Below are positions 1-8,762 of a DNA stretch of 64,000 nt, in pieces. Source of the DNA: Eutrophocola sp964490145 (GTDB taxonomy: Bacteria > Pseudomonadota > Gammaproteobacteria > Pseudomonadales > Pseudohongiellaceae). Position 1 is the first letter of the stretch; each line of letters starts with the position of its first letter. The notes beneath the pieces are model-generated. The model was given only the letters and a program-made list of their open reading frames with translations, did not search any database and was not told where the DNA came from. The DNA is taken from the NCBI GenBank assembly GCA_964490145.1, contig CAZBBS010000004.1:1-64000 (forward strand), in the 5' to 3' direction. The position numbers and the translations under genes were made by a program.

Positions 1-624
1 CATTTCGCAGTCATTTTTACTGCCCGAAAACGGAAAGGCGGCTATTTTGATGGGGTGAGTGTGTCTTGTCAATTCCGGATGGGAAAATATTTCAGCCGTG
101 GAGACGTGGCAGTCGGGTGTCAGCACCAGGTACCAACGTTCAGGTAAATCAATCACTTGCAGATTTTCGCCGACCCCTTCTGCCCAGGCCGAACGTCCCC
201 TGACGAAGACCGGAACATCAGCGCCCAGCTGCAGCCCCAATCGGGCCAAATCATCCAGATTCAGGCCGCACTGCCAGAGCTGATTCAGTGCCAGAAGGGT
301 GCTGGCAGCATCCGAACTGCCACCGCCGATGCCGCCGCCAGTGGGCAGATGTTTGGTCACGGTGATGTCGACACCGCTGTTGGTACCGGAGTACTGTTGA
401 AGGAGACTGGCCGCCCTGACTACCAGGTTGTCGGGGGTTTCCAGCCCGGGTTCTGAGCACGAGAGACCAATGTGTCCCGACTCGTTGGGGATGAATGCCA
501 GTTCATCCCCAAAATCCAGCAGCTGGAAAACAGTTTGCAGGTCGTGATAACCATCTGGCCGCTGACCGGTAATGTGGAGGAATAGATTCAGTTTGGCTGG
601 TGCCGGCAGGGATAAAGCCCTCAT
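1..624 (-). CDS. ispE: 4-diphosphocytidyl-2-C-methyl-D-erythritol kinase, 3' part cut by window edge
   Basis: Cytosolic GHMP-family kinase that phosphorylates CDP-methylerythritol in the MEP pathway of isoprenoid synthesis. I translated the minus strand from the ATG at 622-624; 208 codons are visible and the frame is still open at base 1, so roughly the last quarter of a normal 285-residue IspE lies outside the window. The start shows the family pattern PAPAKLNLFLHITGQRPDGYH (catalytic Lys near residue 11), the ATP-binding glycine loop LPTGGGIGGGSSDAA is near residues 93-107 and the catalytic Asp is in LGADVPVF near 136. Its ATG overlaps the lolB stop by four bases (ATGA), so the two are translationally coupled. 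The TPR gene-lolB-ispE order facing hemA is the Pseudomonas arrangement. Confidence 0.95.
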   Translation of the reverse strand, partial: MRALSLPAPAKLNLFLHITGQRPDGYHDLQTVFQLLDFGDELAFIPNESGHIGLSCSEPGLETPDNLVVRAASLLQQYSGTNSGVDITVTKHLPTGGGIGGGSSDAASTLLALNQLWQCGLNLDDLARLGLQLGADVPVFVRGRSAWAEGVGENLQVIDLPERWYLVLTPDCHVSTAEIFSHPELTRHTHPIKIAAFPFSGSKNDCEM

Positions 625-1235
625 TGTGACTGTTCCCTGACTTGCCAGTCACTGATCACAAAAGTCAGCCGGTAAGGGGGACGCTCCAGTCTGAGCCTGC
701 CTGGCAGGATCACGCCTCCGGTTTCGCTGAAACGGTCATACTGCAGTTCCCAGCGCTGGCCGCTGCTGTCGGCCTGGGACAGGGTGGCCAGCAGGCCCTC
801 CGGCGTAAAGCTTTGTTCTGCGCGGCGTTGCGGGGATGGCAGTCCCCGAATCCAGAAAAGTAATTCACTGGCGGGGAAGGCATAACCTAAAAGCTCTACA
901 GAGATGGCTTCCAGACTTGGAGCCAGTACGGGTTCCTCGCCGGCTTTTTCAATGATGACTTGGGTATTGTCACCACTGACCTGTACGGCGCCCAGACCAA
1001 GGGTGCCGCTAAGACTGATATCGTAGTCCTGATAATGCTGCTGCCAGTTGATATTGACGGTGTCCGAACTGTCGGGGGTCCTGATATTCAGGCGGCCACG
1101 CAGGGCCCACTGTTCAAGCTGCCCAACCTGCTGCTGGTAATTGTCGGGTAAGGAGGAGGGGGCTGGCCCCAGGTTTGCACATGAGGTCAGCAACAGGCCC
1201 GACAGGACCGGGAAAATGACGCGAAGGGCAAACAA
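621..1235 (-). CDS. lolB: Outer-membrane lipoprotein receptor LolB
   Basis: LolB accepts lipoproteins from the periplasmic carrier LolA and inserts them into the inner leaflet of the outer membrane. The 204-residue product begins with a lipoprotein signal (MFALRVIFPVLSGLLLTSC, lipobox ending at Cys19). It then has the LolB-type stretch with WALRGRLNIRTP near 43-54, followed by the alternating strands of the half-barrel. The only usable start in frame is a TTG at 1233-1235, one base after the stop of the upstream TPR gene, so re-initiation by the same ribosome is likely. The 3' end overlaps the ispE start. Length and position between a TPR gene and ispE fit LolB; family assignment is firm, the start codon less so. 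Confidence 0.9.
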   Translation of the reverse strand: MFALRVIFPVLSGLLLTSCANLGPAPSSLPDNYQQQVGQLEQWALRGRLNIRTPDSSDTVNINWQQHYQDYDISLSGTLGLGAVQVSGDNTQVIIEKAGEEPVLAPSLEAISVELLGYAFPASELLFWIRGLPSPQRRAEQSFTPEGLLATLSQADSSGQRWELQYDRFSETGGVILPGRLRLERPPYRLTFVISDWQVREQSQ

Positions 1236-1236
1236 A

Positions 1237-3066
1237 TCAGCTGGATGGGCCGTCGGTCAGGCGGTCCATGGTGCTGCGGATATACTCACTGTCCGGCTGG
1301 TCCTGCAGGGCTTTTCGCCACACACTGCGGGCTTCGGATTTTTCACCCATCACCCAAAGCACCTCACCCAGGTGGGCGGCCACTTCATGATCCGGGAACA
1401 GTTCATAAGCCTCTTCCAGGTTCTTGCGGGCATCGGCATACAGCCCCATGCGGTACTGAACCCAGCCCAGGCTGTCGATGATCGCCGGGTCGTTCGGGGC
1501 CAGTTCAAAGGCGCGCTGAATCAGGCCGTAGGCTTCCTGAATGCGATCTGTCCGGTCGGCCAGAATATAGCCCAGGCTGTTGTAAGCCACCGGGTTGTTG
1601 GGGTTGAGCTGTATGATCTTGCGCAGATCCTTTTCCATCAATTCAAGATCGTTGGTTTCCTGGCTGTAAACCGAGCGCAGGAACAACAGCTGGATATTGT
1701 TTGGAAAGGCACCCACCGCGCTATTGAGCACCAGGGCAGCTTCATCCATATGTCCTTCATCCATCAGCACATTGGCTTCCATGGTGAGCAGGGGAATATT
1801 GTAATCCGGGTTGCGGAAACGGACATTCTGGAAGCGGGCTTTGACTTCCGAGTAGCGACCCTCGCGAATCATCAGCTCCGCCAGGTTGCGCTGGGCCTGC
1901 AGGAAATTGCCCCCGCCATTGACATTGAAGAAATGCTGGATGGCGGCATTGGTGTTGTTTTCCTGGATGCTGATATAGCCGAGATAGTAATGGGCATCAT
2001 CCAGGCGCTGGGCATTATCGACAAGGCGCTGGAAATACAGTTTGGCATCATTGAGCATGTTGATTTCCATGCTGATGAGCGCCAGGGAATAGAGCATGTC
2101 GTAATCGTCCGGGAACTGTTCAACGATGATCTTGAACTGGTCCCTTGCTTCCCGGTAGCGTTCCTCGTCAACCAGCTTGCGGGCATACTGGAAGCGCAGC
2201 TCCTTGTGATTGTCGTTATTCCTTAATGCCTGCTGGAGTCGTCGTTTGGCCTTGTCACCTTCTCCCATCTGCTCCAGCAGTTCCACTTCCAGAATGACAA
2301 CTTCAGCGTTGTCGTTCATTTCCCTGGACAGGGCGCTCACAAGCTCAAGAGATTGCTCTGTCTGCTCATTCTGCTGGTACAGATGAGCCAGCCCAAGTCG
2401 CAGGGACTGATCAGCGGGGTACTGAATCCTGAGCTCTTCAAAATCACTGATCAGGGCATCCAGGAAGAGGTTGGCGTTGGTGTCCATGGCCGTGCGGTTG
2501 GTGATCAGCCTGAAATCCAGCGTTGAACCCAAAGCCAGCAGGGTCTTCATATGCGTCAGTGCTTCGCGGTAACGCCCGAGGGTGACCATCTGGAAGGCCA
2601 GGGTTCTCAGGGCTTCCTGGGATTCAGGTTCCTGATCCAGCCAGAGGTTGCCCATTTCAATTGCCGCCGGGACATCCCTGAGAAAGGATGCTATCCGTGA
2701 GGCACGCTTGATTATGTTGATGTCGTTGGTTTCACGGGCCAGAGACAGATAATCCGTGAGGGCCTGCTGGTTGTAGCCGCGCTGGCCTGCCATTTCTGCC
2801 AGAATCACGCGCGTGAGGATGTCTTCGGGGAAATTGCCGTACTGAATATCCTGGGGGGGCGGCAGTGTCTGATCGTGGGGATTGGCATCGGCAACCTGTT
2901 GGCTGGCGGCATCCGTTGGCGCGGTACTGGATTCTGCTTCAGTATTACGTTCTTCTACCGTAGCACAAGCTGTCAGCAGGCTTGAAAAGACAAGGGCCAA
3001 CAGGGAAGCCCCATGCCGGCGAAGGCGGGCAGCGGCTGTCAGATGATTTAAGCAGGAAATGATCAT
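1237..3066 (-). CDS. TPR-repeat lipoprotein upstream of lolB
   Basis: A 609-residue exported protein with a lipobox-like SSLLTAC ending near residue 34, so probably a lipoprotein. The rest is a near-continuous array of tetratricopeptide repeats, for example LIQRAFELAPNDPAIIDSLG and ARKNLEEAYELFPDHEVAAH near the C terminus. Such solenoids bind partner proteins. The Pseudomonas homologue in the same place (between hemA and lolB) is an uncharacterised TPR protein. A low-complexity Ser/Thr/Ala/Gln-rich linker follows the lipid anchor. It is the first gene of the lolB-ispE unit and diverges from hemA across about 207 bases that must hold both promoters. A role in envelope assembly is suggested only by its neighbours. 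Confidence 0.85.
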   Translation of the reverse strand: MIISCLNHLTAAARLRRHGASLLALVFSSLLTACATVEERNTEAESSTAPTDAASQQVADANPHDQTLPPPQDIQYGNFPEDILTRVILAEMAGQRGYNQQALTDYLSLARETNDINIIKRASRIASFLRDVPAAIEMGNLWLDQEPESQEALRTLAFQMVTLGRYREALTHMKTLLALGSTLDFRLITNRTAMDTNANLFLDALISDFEELRIQYPADQSLRLGLAHLYQQNEQTEQSLELVSALSREMNDNAEVVILEVELLEQMGEGDKAKRRLQQALRNNDNHKELRFQYARKLVDEERYREARDQFKIIVEQFPDDYDMLYSLALISMEINMLNDAKLYFQRLVDNAQRLDDAHYYLGYISIQENNTNAAIQHFFNVNGGGNFLQAQRNLAELMIREGRYSEVKARFQNVRFRNPDYNIPLLTMEANVLMDEGHMDEAALVLNSAVGAFPNNIQLLFLRSVYSQETNDLELMEKDLRKIIQLNPNNPVAYNSLGYILADRTDRIQEAYGLIQRAFELAPNDPAIIDSLGWVQYRMGLYADARKNLEEAYELFPDHEVAAHLGEVLWVMGEKSEARSVWRKALQDQPDSEYIRSTMDRLTDGPSS

Positions 3067-3273
3067 ATCAGGCTGGTTAGTATAGCGTTCGGTGAGGTTT
3101 TCTCAATCCTGGCAAGATCGCAGGGAATGCAGCGGTATTGTGACATGAGACCGCGCAAGACCATAAATCGTTCCCTGGACCTGATGTTGCCGAAGCAGGC
3201 AAAAATAGGCACAGCAAGCTCTATTGAGTAAAATAACCCGTTTGGCACTTTCAGGCACTAGAACCGGTCATCC

Positions 3274-4608
3274 ATGGCAACTTTTGTATTAGGCATCAAC
3301 CACAATACCGCGAGCGTCGATGTTCGCGAAAAGGTGGCTTTCGTGCCTGAAAAAATGCATGACGCGCTTCAGCAGGCCTGTGCTGAAGTCGGGCTGGATG
3401 AAATAGTGATTGTCTCCACCTGCAACCGGACCGAACTTTATTGCGAGCCGGGAGAAGGCAAGGCCGGTGTCAGGCAGGCAGACCAGGTTCAGGCCCATGT
3501 TGGACAGTGGCTGGCCGCCTACCATGATCTTCAGCAGGCGCAGTTGCAGAATTGTGTTTATATCCACCAGGACATGGACGCGGTCAGGCATGCCATGAAA
3601 GTGGCCAGTGGACTGGATTCCATGGTCCTCGGTGAACCCCAGATTCTTGGACAGCTGAAGTCAGCCTATGCCGTGGCTCGTGAAGCAGGCACTGTAGGCA
3701 ACGGACTGAGCCGCCTGTTTGAAGATACCTTTGCGGTGGCCAAACAGGTGCGAACTGACACGGCGATTGGTGAAAACCCGGTATCGGTTGCCTTTGCCGC
3801 TGTTACGCTGGCCCAGCATATCTTCAGCGACCTGAGCAATGCCAAGGCGTTGATGATCGGCGCCGGACGGACCATCGAACTGGTGGTGCAGCACCTGCAG
3901 CGGGCAGGGGTGAAAAACGTGTCAGTGGCCAACCGCACCCTGGAGCGGGCGCTGGAACTGAAAGAAAAATACGGCATCAAGGAAGTGCTGATTGCTGAGC
4001 TACCTGAGCAACTGGTCCACGCGGATATCGTGGTCAGCTCCACGGCCAGCCAATTGCCCATCCTGGGGAAGGGAGCGGTGGAACGGGCTCTTAAGGCGCG
4101 ACGCCACAAACCCATTTTCATGGTGGATCTGGCTGTGCCCCGGGACATTGAGCCCGAAGTGGCAGAACTTGAGGATATCTACCTCTACAGTGTGGATGAC
4201 CTGGCCCAGGTGATCGACAGCAACAAACAGAACCGCCTGGATGCTGCCCTGGAAGCAGAAAAGATCATTGACCAGGGCGTGAGTAATTTCGAGGAAAAAC
4301 AGCGTTCCCTCGGTATCGTGCCGATGCTCAAGAATTTCCGTCAAAAGGCCGAGCAGATTCGTGACCTGGAGCTTGAAAAGGCCCTCAAACAGCTGGAGAA
4401 AGGTGACAAGCCGGAAAAAGTCATGGCCAATCTTGCCCGCCTGCTGACCAACAAGCTGATACACGCACCCAGTGTACAGATGAAAAAGGCCAGTGCTGAC
4501 GGCCGCAATGAATTGATCCAGCTGGCCGAAGAATTGTTTGAACTGGAAGCCAGCAACGAAGATGTCACGACCTTCGATCCCGAAGACGAACAGCAAAACA
4601 AACCCTGA
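3274..4608 (+). CDS. hemA: Glutamyl-tRNA reductase
   Basis: Reduces glutamyl-tRNA(Glu) to glutamate-1-semialdehyde with NADPH, the first committed step of C5-pathway tetrapyrrole synthesis. The 444-residue protein has the catalytic motif STCNRTELY with Cys50, an N-terminal LGINHNTASVDVREKVAF block, a central Rossmann domain and a C-terminal helical dimerisation domain. The nucleotide-binding motif reads GAGRTIEL near 196-203 where GAGETIEL is usual; this was checked in the bases (GGA CGG ACC). No strong Shine-Dalgarno sequence is visible before the ATG. prfA and prmC follow on the same strand, the standard gammaproteobacterial order. Confidence 0.97.
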   Translation: MATFVLGINHNTASVDVREKVAFVPEKMHDALQQACAEVGLDEIVIVSTCNRTELYCEPGEGKAGVRQADQVQAHVGQWLAAYHDLQQAQLQNCVYIHQDMDAVRHAMKVASGLDSMVLGEPQILGQLKSAYAVAREAGTVGNGLSRLFEDTFAVAKQVRTDTAIGENPVSVAFAAVTLAQHIFSDLSNAKALMIGAGRTIELVVQHLQRAGVKNVSVANRTLERALELKEKYGIKEVLIAELPEQLVHADIVVSSTASQLPILGKGAVERALKARRHKPIFMVDLAVPRDIEPEVAELEDIYLYSVDDLAQVIDSNKQNRLDAALEAEKIIDQGVSNFEEKQRSLGIVPMLKNFRQKAEQIRDLELEKALKQLEKGDKPEKVMANLARLLTNKLIHAPSVQMKKASADGRNELIQLAEELFELEASNEDVTTFDPEDEQQNKP

Positions 4609-4665
4609 GCCGCAATGCTTTTGTGCCCTGGGCAGTAGTTACCCCCTAAATAGAATCCACACTAT

Positions 4666-5748
4666 ATGAATCCATCAGTCAGTATCAAACTGGAAAACCT
4701 CAGGGACCGTTACGAGGAACTCGAGGCTCTGCTCAGTGATGCAGAAGTTATCAGCAACCAGGAAAGGTTTCGGACCTATTCCAAGGAATATGCCGAGCTG
4801 GAACCTGTTGTGCAGTGTTTCCAGCGATACCGCCAGGTAGTGGATGATCTGGAAGGGGCGAAGCTTCTGCAAAAGGATAGTGATCCGGAAGTCCGGGAAA
4901 TGGCGGAGGAGGAAGTTCTCAGTGCCCAGGAGCAGTTGCAGGACCTTGATGTGGAACTGCAAAAACTGCTGCTGCCCAAAGATCCCAAGGACAGCTGCAA
5001 CGTGTTTCTCGAAGTGCGTGCCGGCACCGGAGGCGATGAAGCTGCCATTTTTGCCGGCGATCTGTTTCGCATGTATTCGCGTTATGCTGAAACCCAGGGT
5101 TGGGCGGTGGAAGTCATCAGTGAACGCCCGGGAGAGCATGGCGGCTACAAGGAAATCATTGCCCGCCTGGAAGGCAAGAATGTTTACGGGCAGTTGAAGT
5201 TTGAATCCGGCGCCCATCGGGTGCAGCGAGTTCCGGAAACCGAAACCCAGGGCCGTGTTCACACCTCTGCCTGTACCGTTGCGGTGATGCCTGAAGTGGA
5301 GGATGTTGAGCAGATTGAAATCAACAAGAACGACTTGCGTATAGATACCTTCCGGGCCAGTGGTGCCGGCGGCCAGCACGTGAACAAAACAGATTCGGCC
5401 ATCCGCATGACCCATATTCCCACCGGCATAGTCGTGGAGTGTCAGGATGAGCGTTCACAGCACAAGAACCGTGCCCGGGCCATGTCTCTGTTGCAGGCCA
5501 AACTGCAGGCAGCGGCCGAGGCCGAGTACCATAAGGAACAGTCCGACACCCGTCGCAATCTGGTGGGCAGCGGAGACCGCTCCGAAAAAATCAGGACTTA
5601 CAATTATCCTGATGGCAGAATCACGGATCACCGGATCAATCTCAAACTGAACAAGCTGGCTGATGTTATGGCCGGTGATATCGGGGAAATCATCCAGTCG
5701 CTGATCACCGAACATCAGGCAGATCAGCTGGCTGAAATGGCAAGCTAA
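4666..5748 (+). CDS. prfA: Peptide chain release factor 1
   Basis: RF1 recognises UAA and UAG and triggers peptide release on the ribosome. The 360-residue length is normal. The codon-recognition tripeptide is PET in VPETETQGRVHTSACTV (near 190, in the PxT class of RF1), and the peptidyl-transferase-centre motif GGQ is in GAGGQHVNKT near 235. The gene lies 57 bases after hemA and 19 bases before prmC, whose product methylates the GGQ glutamine of this protein, so substrate and enzyme are co-transcribed. Confidence 0.98.
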   Translation: MNPSVSIKLENLRDRYEELEALLSDAEVISNQERFRTYSKEYAELEPVVQCFQRYRQVVDDLEGAKLLQKDSDPEVREMAEEEVLSAQEQLQDLDVELQKLLLPKDPKDSCNVFLEVRAGTGGDEAAIFAGDLFRMYSRYAETQGWAVEVISERPGEHGGYKEIIARLEGKNVYGQLKFESGAHRVQRVPETETQGRVHTSACTVAVMPEVEDVEQIEINKNDLRIDTFRASGAGGQHVNKTDSAIRMTHIPTGIVVECQDERSQHKNRARAMSLLQAKLQAAAEAEYHKEQSDTRRNLVGSGDRSEKIRTYNYPDGRITDHRINLKLNKLADVMAGDIGEIIQSLITEHQADQLAEMAS

Positions 5749-5767
5749 CCCAACAGGTCCAAAGGCC

Positions 5768-6619
5768 ATGGCAACCATCAGGCAATTAATCGCGGATGGC
5801 GAGGCAGCATTATCCGACAGCGACAGTGCCCGTCTGGATGCTGAAATCCTGCTGGCGACCTCCATAAAACAGAGTCGCACCTGGTTGTATACCTGGCCTG
5901 ATCACATCCCGACACTGCCGGAGCAGCACCTTTACCTGGAATTGATCAGGCGCCGCCAGACAGGTGAGCCAGTTGCCTACCTTTGCGGACGTCGCGAATT
6001 CTGGGGACTATCCCTGAAAGTGGATCATAACGTCCTTATCCCCCGGCCGGAGACGGAGTTGTTGGTGGAAACCGTATTGGCTCGTCTGGATAAGAAGCTC
6101 GAAGCAACGGTCGCTGATCTTGGGACGGGTTCCGGTGCCATCGCCCTGGCCCTGGGGAGTGAAAAACCTGCCTGGAAAATTGTGGCAACTGACCAGTCAG
6201 AGGGAGCGCTGGAAGTTGCCAGGGAAAATGCCAGAGCACTCAATGTACCCAACGTGGTTTTCAGGGCAGGTGAATGGACCCAGGCCCTGGATAAAACCCA
6301 TTTCGATGTCATCGTCAGTAACCCGCCCTATATTGAAGAAGGTGACTGCCACCTGGTCGAAGGGGATGTCCGGTTTGAACCGGTTTCTGCCCTGGTGTCG
6401 GGCAAGGATGGACTGGAGGATATTCGGCAGATTGCCGGAACTTGCCGGGAGTTTTTGCAGCTTGGCGGCTGGTTGATGCTCGAACATGGTTACAACCAGG
6501 GAGAAAGTGTGCGTCAGATTATGACAGTTGAAGGTTACACTGATATTGAAACGCTTGAAGACCTTGCAGGTCATGACCGGGTTACACTGGGTCGTAATTT
6601 TCCCGATATCCTGGAATAG
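5768..6619 (+). CDS. prmC: Release factor glutamine N5-methyltransferase
   Basis: SAM-dependent methyltransferase that modifies the glutamine of the GGQ motif in release factors. The 283-residue protein has an N-terminal helical domain, the SAM-binding loop DLGTGSGAIALAL near 117-129, and the signature NPPY (VSNPPYIEEGD) near 186 that places the target amide. It follows prfA directly and is followed five bases later by the MoeB-like gene. Confidence 0.97.
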   Translation: MATIRQLIADGEAALSDSDSARLDAEILLATSIKQSRTWLYTWPDHIPTLPEQHLYLELIRRRQTGEPVAYLCGRREFWGLSLKVDHNVLIPRPETELLVETVLARLDKKLEATVADLGTGSGAIALALGSEKPAWKIVATDQSEGALEVARENARALNVPNVVFRAGEWTQALDKTHFDVIVSNPPYIEEGDCHLVEGDVRFEPVSALVSGKDGLEDIRQIAGTCREFLQLGGWLMLEHGYNQGESVRQIMTVEGYTDIETLEDLAGHDRVTLGRNFPDILE

Positions 6620-6624
6620 ATGTA

Positions 6625-7365
6625 ATGAACGACGAACAATTATTACGATACAGCAGACAGATCATGCTGCCCCAGATGGATATCGCAGGCCAGGAAGCCC
6701 TGCTTGCCGCCCGTGTGCTGATCATCGGACTCGGTGGGCTGGGTTGTCCAGCAGCGATGTACCTTGCCAGTAGTGGCATAGGTGAGCTTGTTCTGGTGGA
6801 TGATGATGTTGTTGATATGAGCAACCTGCAGCGGCAGATTGCCCATACCAGCAGCAATATCGGCATGGATAAAGTGGCATCTGCCAGACAGACCCTTGAG
6901 GGGCTCAACGACAGCGTCAGTATTTCCACTATAGCCCATCGCCTGGAAGGAGAGTCGTTGGACGAGGAAGTCCGCAAGGCCGACGTGGTGCTGGATTGCA
7001 CGGACAATTTCAGCAGTCGTTTCGCCATCAATGATGCCGCAGTCAAAAACCGGACCCCCGTGGTATCAGGCGCAGCCATCCGGCTGGATGGGCAGGTAAG
7101 TGTTTTTGATCATCGTGATCCGGCGCAACCCTGTTACCGCTGTCTTTACCAGGACGGCAATGATGAGCAATTGAGCTGCTCGCAAAATGGGGTCATGGCC
7201 CCCCTGGTTGGCATTATCGGTACTTTACAGGCCATGGAAGCCATCAAGGTCATCACCGGAATAGGGAAAACCCTGGCCGGGCGTTTGCTGTTTCTGGATG
7301 CCCAGACCATGCAGTTTCGTGAAATGAAGCTGTCCAGACGTGCTGAGTGCCCCTGCCATATCTGA
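6625..7365 (+). CDS. moeB: HesA/MoeB/ThiF-family adenylyltransferase (MoeB-like)
   Basis: E1-like enzyme expected to adenylate the C-terminal glycine of a ubiquitin-like sulfur carrier (MoaD or ThiS). The 246-residue protein has the nucleotide loop IIGLGGLGCPAA near 33-44, the NLQRQ arginine finger, DKVASA lysine and DCTDNF aspartate expected of active members. The first zinc cysteine pair is present (PCYRC). The second, normally CxxC, is shortened to CPC followed by His at the extreme C terminus. No carrier or rhodanese gene lies nearby; in Pseudomonas moeB occupies this same place after prmC. MoeB versus ThiF cannot be settled from sequence alone. Confidence 0.85.
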   Translation: MNDEQLLRYSRQIMLPQMDIAGQEALLAARVLIIGLGGLGCPAAMYLASSGIGELVLVDDDVVDMSNLQRQIAHTSSNIGMDKVASARQTLEGLNDSVSISTIAHRLEGESLDEEVRKADVVLDCTDNFSSRFAINDAAVKNRTPVVSGAAIRLDGQVSVFDHRDPAQPCYRCLYQDGNDEQLSCSQNGVMAPLVGIIGTLQAMEAIKVITGIGKTLAGRLLFLDAQTMQFREMKLSRRAECPCHI

Positions 7366-7421
7366 GCAGCCTTTTCATATTTGATCTGGGTCAACCTGGA
7401 TCGACATTCCGGTTTTCCTCT

Positions 7422-7450
7422 CTTGAAGCTCTCGGGTCAGGCCGCACATA
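7422..7450 (+). promoter_or_regulatory. Candidate sigma-32 heat-shock promoter
   Basis: Upstream of the hsp20 gene, CTTGAA (7422-7427), preceded by a TCCTCT stretch, is followed about 13-14 bases later by CCGCACATA (7442-7450). This resembles the RpoH consensus CTTGAA / CCCCATnTA. The -10 match is imperfect, so the call is tentative. Confidence 0.4.
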
Positions 7451-7528
7451 GGCCTTATGCAGGAGATGTTCCTGCCATGACCTAACACAGCACTGGCCTT
7501 GTGAGGCCAGTTTACAGGAGAGTTGATA

Positions 7529-7957
7529 ATGAACCTGATTCACAAACACCCGTCATTCGGCGCACTGGATTCCTTTTTTAACGACAGCTTCCCCTCATTC
7601 AGGCTGCTGCCTGAATCCCGTTTTGATACCGGTAACATTGCGGTCGATATCAGGGAGACCGAAAACAGCTACAAGGTGACAGCGGATTTTCCTGGCATTG
7701 CCAAGGAAGATATTGATGTCACCGTGGATAATAATGTGCTGACCATAGCTGCAGAGCACAAGGATGAAGCCGAGGAAAAGGATGGCAGTAAAATCATTCG
7801 CCAGGAGCGTCGCGTGGGCCGTTACTCCCGCAGTTTCAACCTGGGCAAGAATATTAATCAAGCTGCCATCAAGGCGGAATTCGATAACGGGGTGCTGACT
7901 CTCGACATACCCAAGGGTGACGTGGCGCCAGCCCGAAAACAGATTCCAATCAGGTAA
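7529..7957 (+). CDS. Hsp20/alpha-crystallin small heat-shock protein
   Basis: ATP-independent holdase that binds unfolding proteins in the cytoplasm. The chosen ATG at 7529 is preceded by CAGGAG at good spacing; a TTG six bases upstream is in frame but badly placed. The 142-residue product has a short N-terminal arm (FGALDSFFNDSFPSF), the alpha-crystallin domain from about residue 35 (AVDIRETENSYKVTADFPGI) to GVLTLDIPK, and the C-terminal I-x-I tail (QIPIR), which docks into neighbouring subunits. A possible heat-shock promoter lies about 80 bases upstream. It stands alone on its transcript. Confidence 0.93.
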   Translation: MNLIHKHPSFGALDSFFNDSFPSFRLLPESRFDTGNIAVDIRETENSYKVTADFPGIAKEDIDVTVDNNVLTIAAEHKDEAEEKDGSKIIRQERRVGRYSRSFNLGKNINQAAIKAEFDNGVLTLDIPKGDVAPARKQIPIR

Positions 7958-8121
7958 CCGGCCTTTTCTGCCTGCTTCTGTTGACTTGCCATTGACAGGG
8001 GCAGGGCAGGGAAAAGTTGATAGATTGTGCAAGAGGCGCTGGTCGCATTGACCTGTTTGGGGTTGCCTGCAAAAATATTCGGGATATTACATTTTCCTGC
8101 TCGCTGCACATTGGAGTTTTC

Positions 8122-8742
8122 ATGCATCGTACTGCCCCTGTTTCCCTGGTCAGACAATTTGCTGCTGTTGTCGCATTTCTGTCTGGTCTGTTGTTGTTTT
8201 CCCCGTCCATGCTGGCAGCGGATTCTGCCAATACCCAGAGTTACACCCTGACACGGCAGTATGGCTCCGTGCTGTTCCGGGTCATGCAGCAAAAATACCT
8301 GAACCTTGTCGGTCGTTTCGATGACTATTCGGCGAGCCTGTACATGGACTTTGATCACCTGGAAAACAGCAGGTTGTCTGCCACGGTAAATATGGGGAGC
8401 CTGGATATGGCCGATGGCGATGTGGTGGAAACCCTGGTAAACAGCAGTGCCTGGTTCAATGCCCCGCTGTATCCTGAAGCCACCTTTACCACCACCAGTG
8501 TCGATGTCACTGGCGAGAATACCGCAGATTTTCACGGGGAACTTGATTTCATCGGAGTGACCAAGCCGTGGACTTTGCATGTGACCTTTTTCGGTGGCAG
8601 TGATGGCAAGCTATCCGGCAGCTCCATCGGCATGCAGGCGGTGGGCAGTTTCAATCGCACGGATTTCGGTATGGACCAGTACCTGAATATGGCGGATGAT
8701 CTGGTGTCCATTGAAGTGAACGTGAAGTTCAACAAGGATTAA
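8122..8742 (+). CDS. YceI-family periplasmic lipid-binding-like protein
   Basis: YceI proteins are lipocalin-like beta barrels that bind polyprenoid or amide-type hydrophobic ligands in the periplasm. The ATG at 8122 follows TTGGAG at the right distance and begins a 206-residue protein with a signal peptide (hydrophobic FAAVVAFLSGLLLF, cleavage near SMLAA-DS). The mature part has family landmarks: VLFRVMQQKYLNLVGRF, the SLDMADGDVVE loop, WFNAPLYPEATFTTTSV, and FIGVTKPWTL. A longer frame back to 8017 has no supporting signal and is not used. The next gene, a small lipoprotein, follows 20 bases later and may share the transcript. Confidence 0.88.
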   Translation: MHRTAPVSLVRQFAAVVAFLSGLLLFSPSMLAADSANTQSYTLTRQYGSVLFRVMQQKYLNLVGRFDDYSASLYMDFDHLENSRLSATVNMGSLDMADGDVVETLVNSSAWFNAPLYPEATFTTTSVDVTGENTADFHGELDFIGVTKPWTLHVTFFGGSDGKLSGSSIGMQAVGSFNRTDFGMDQYLNMADDLVSIEVNVKFNKD

Positions 8743-8762
8743 TTTTAAGAGGATAGGGGTTT

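Noticed and set aside
1141..2226. 361-codon open frame on the plus strand
   Set aside because: It is antisense to the TPR lipoprotein gene, which has clear repeat structure and a lipobox; the plus-strand translation has no recognisable domain.
3063..3248. 61-codon frame between the TPR gene and hemA
   Set aside because: No ribosome-binding site or homology; the region is needed for two divergent promoters.
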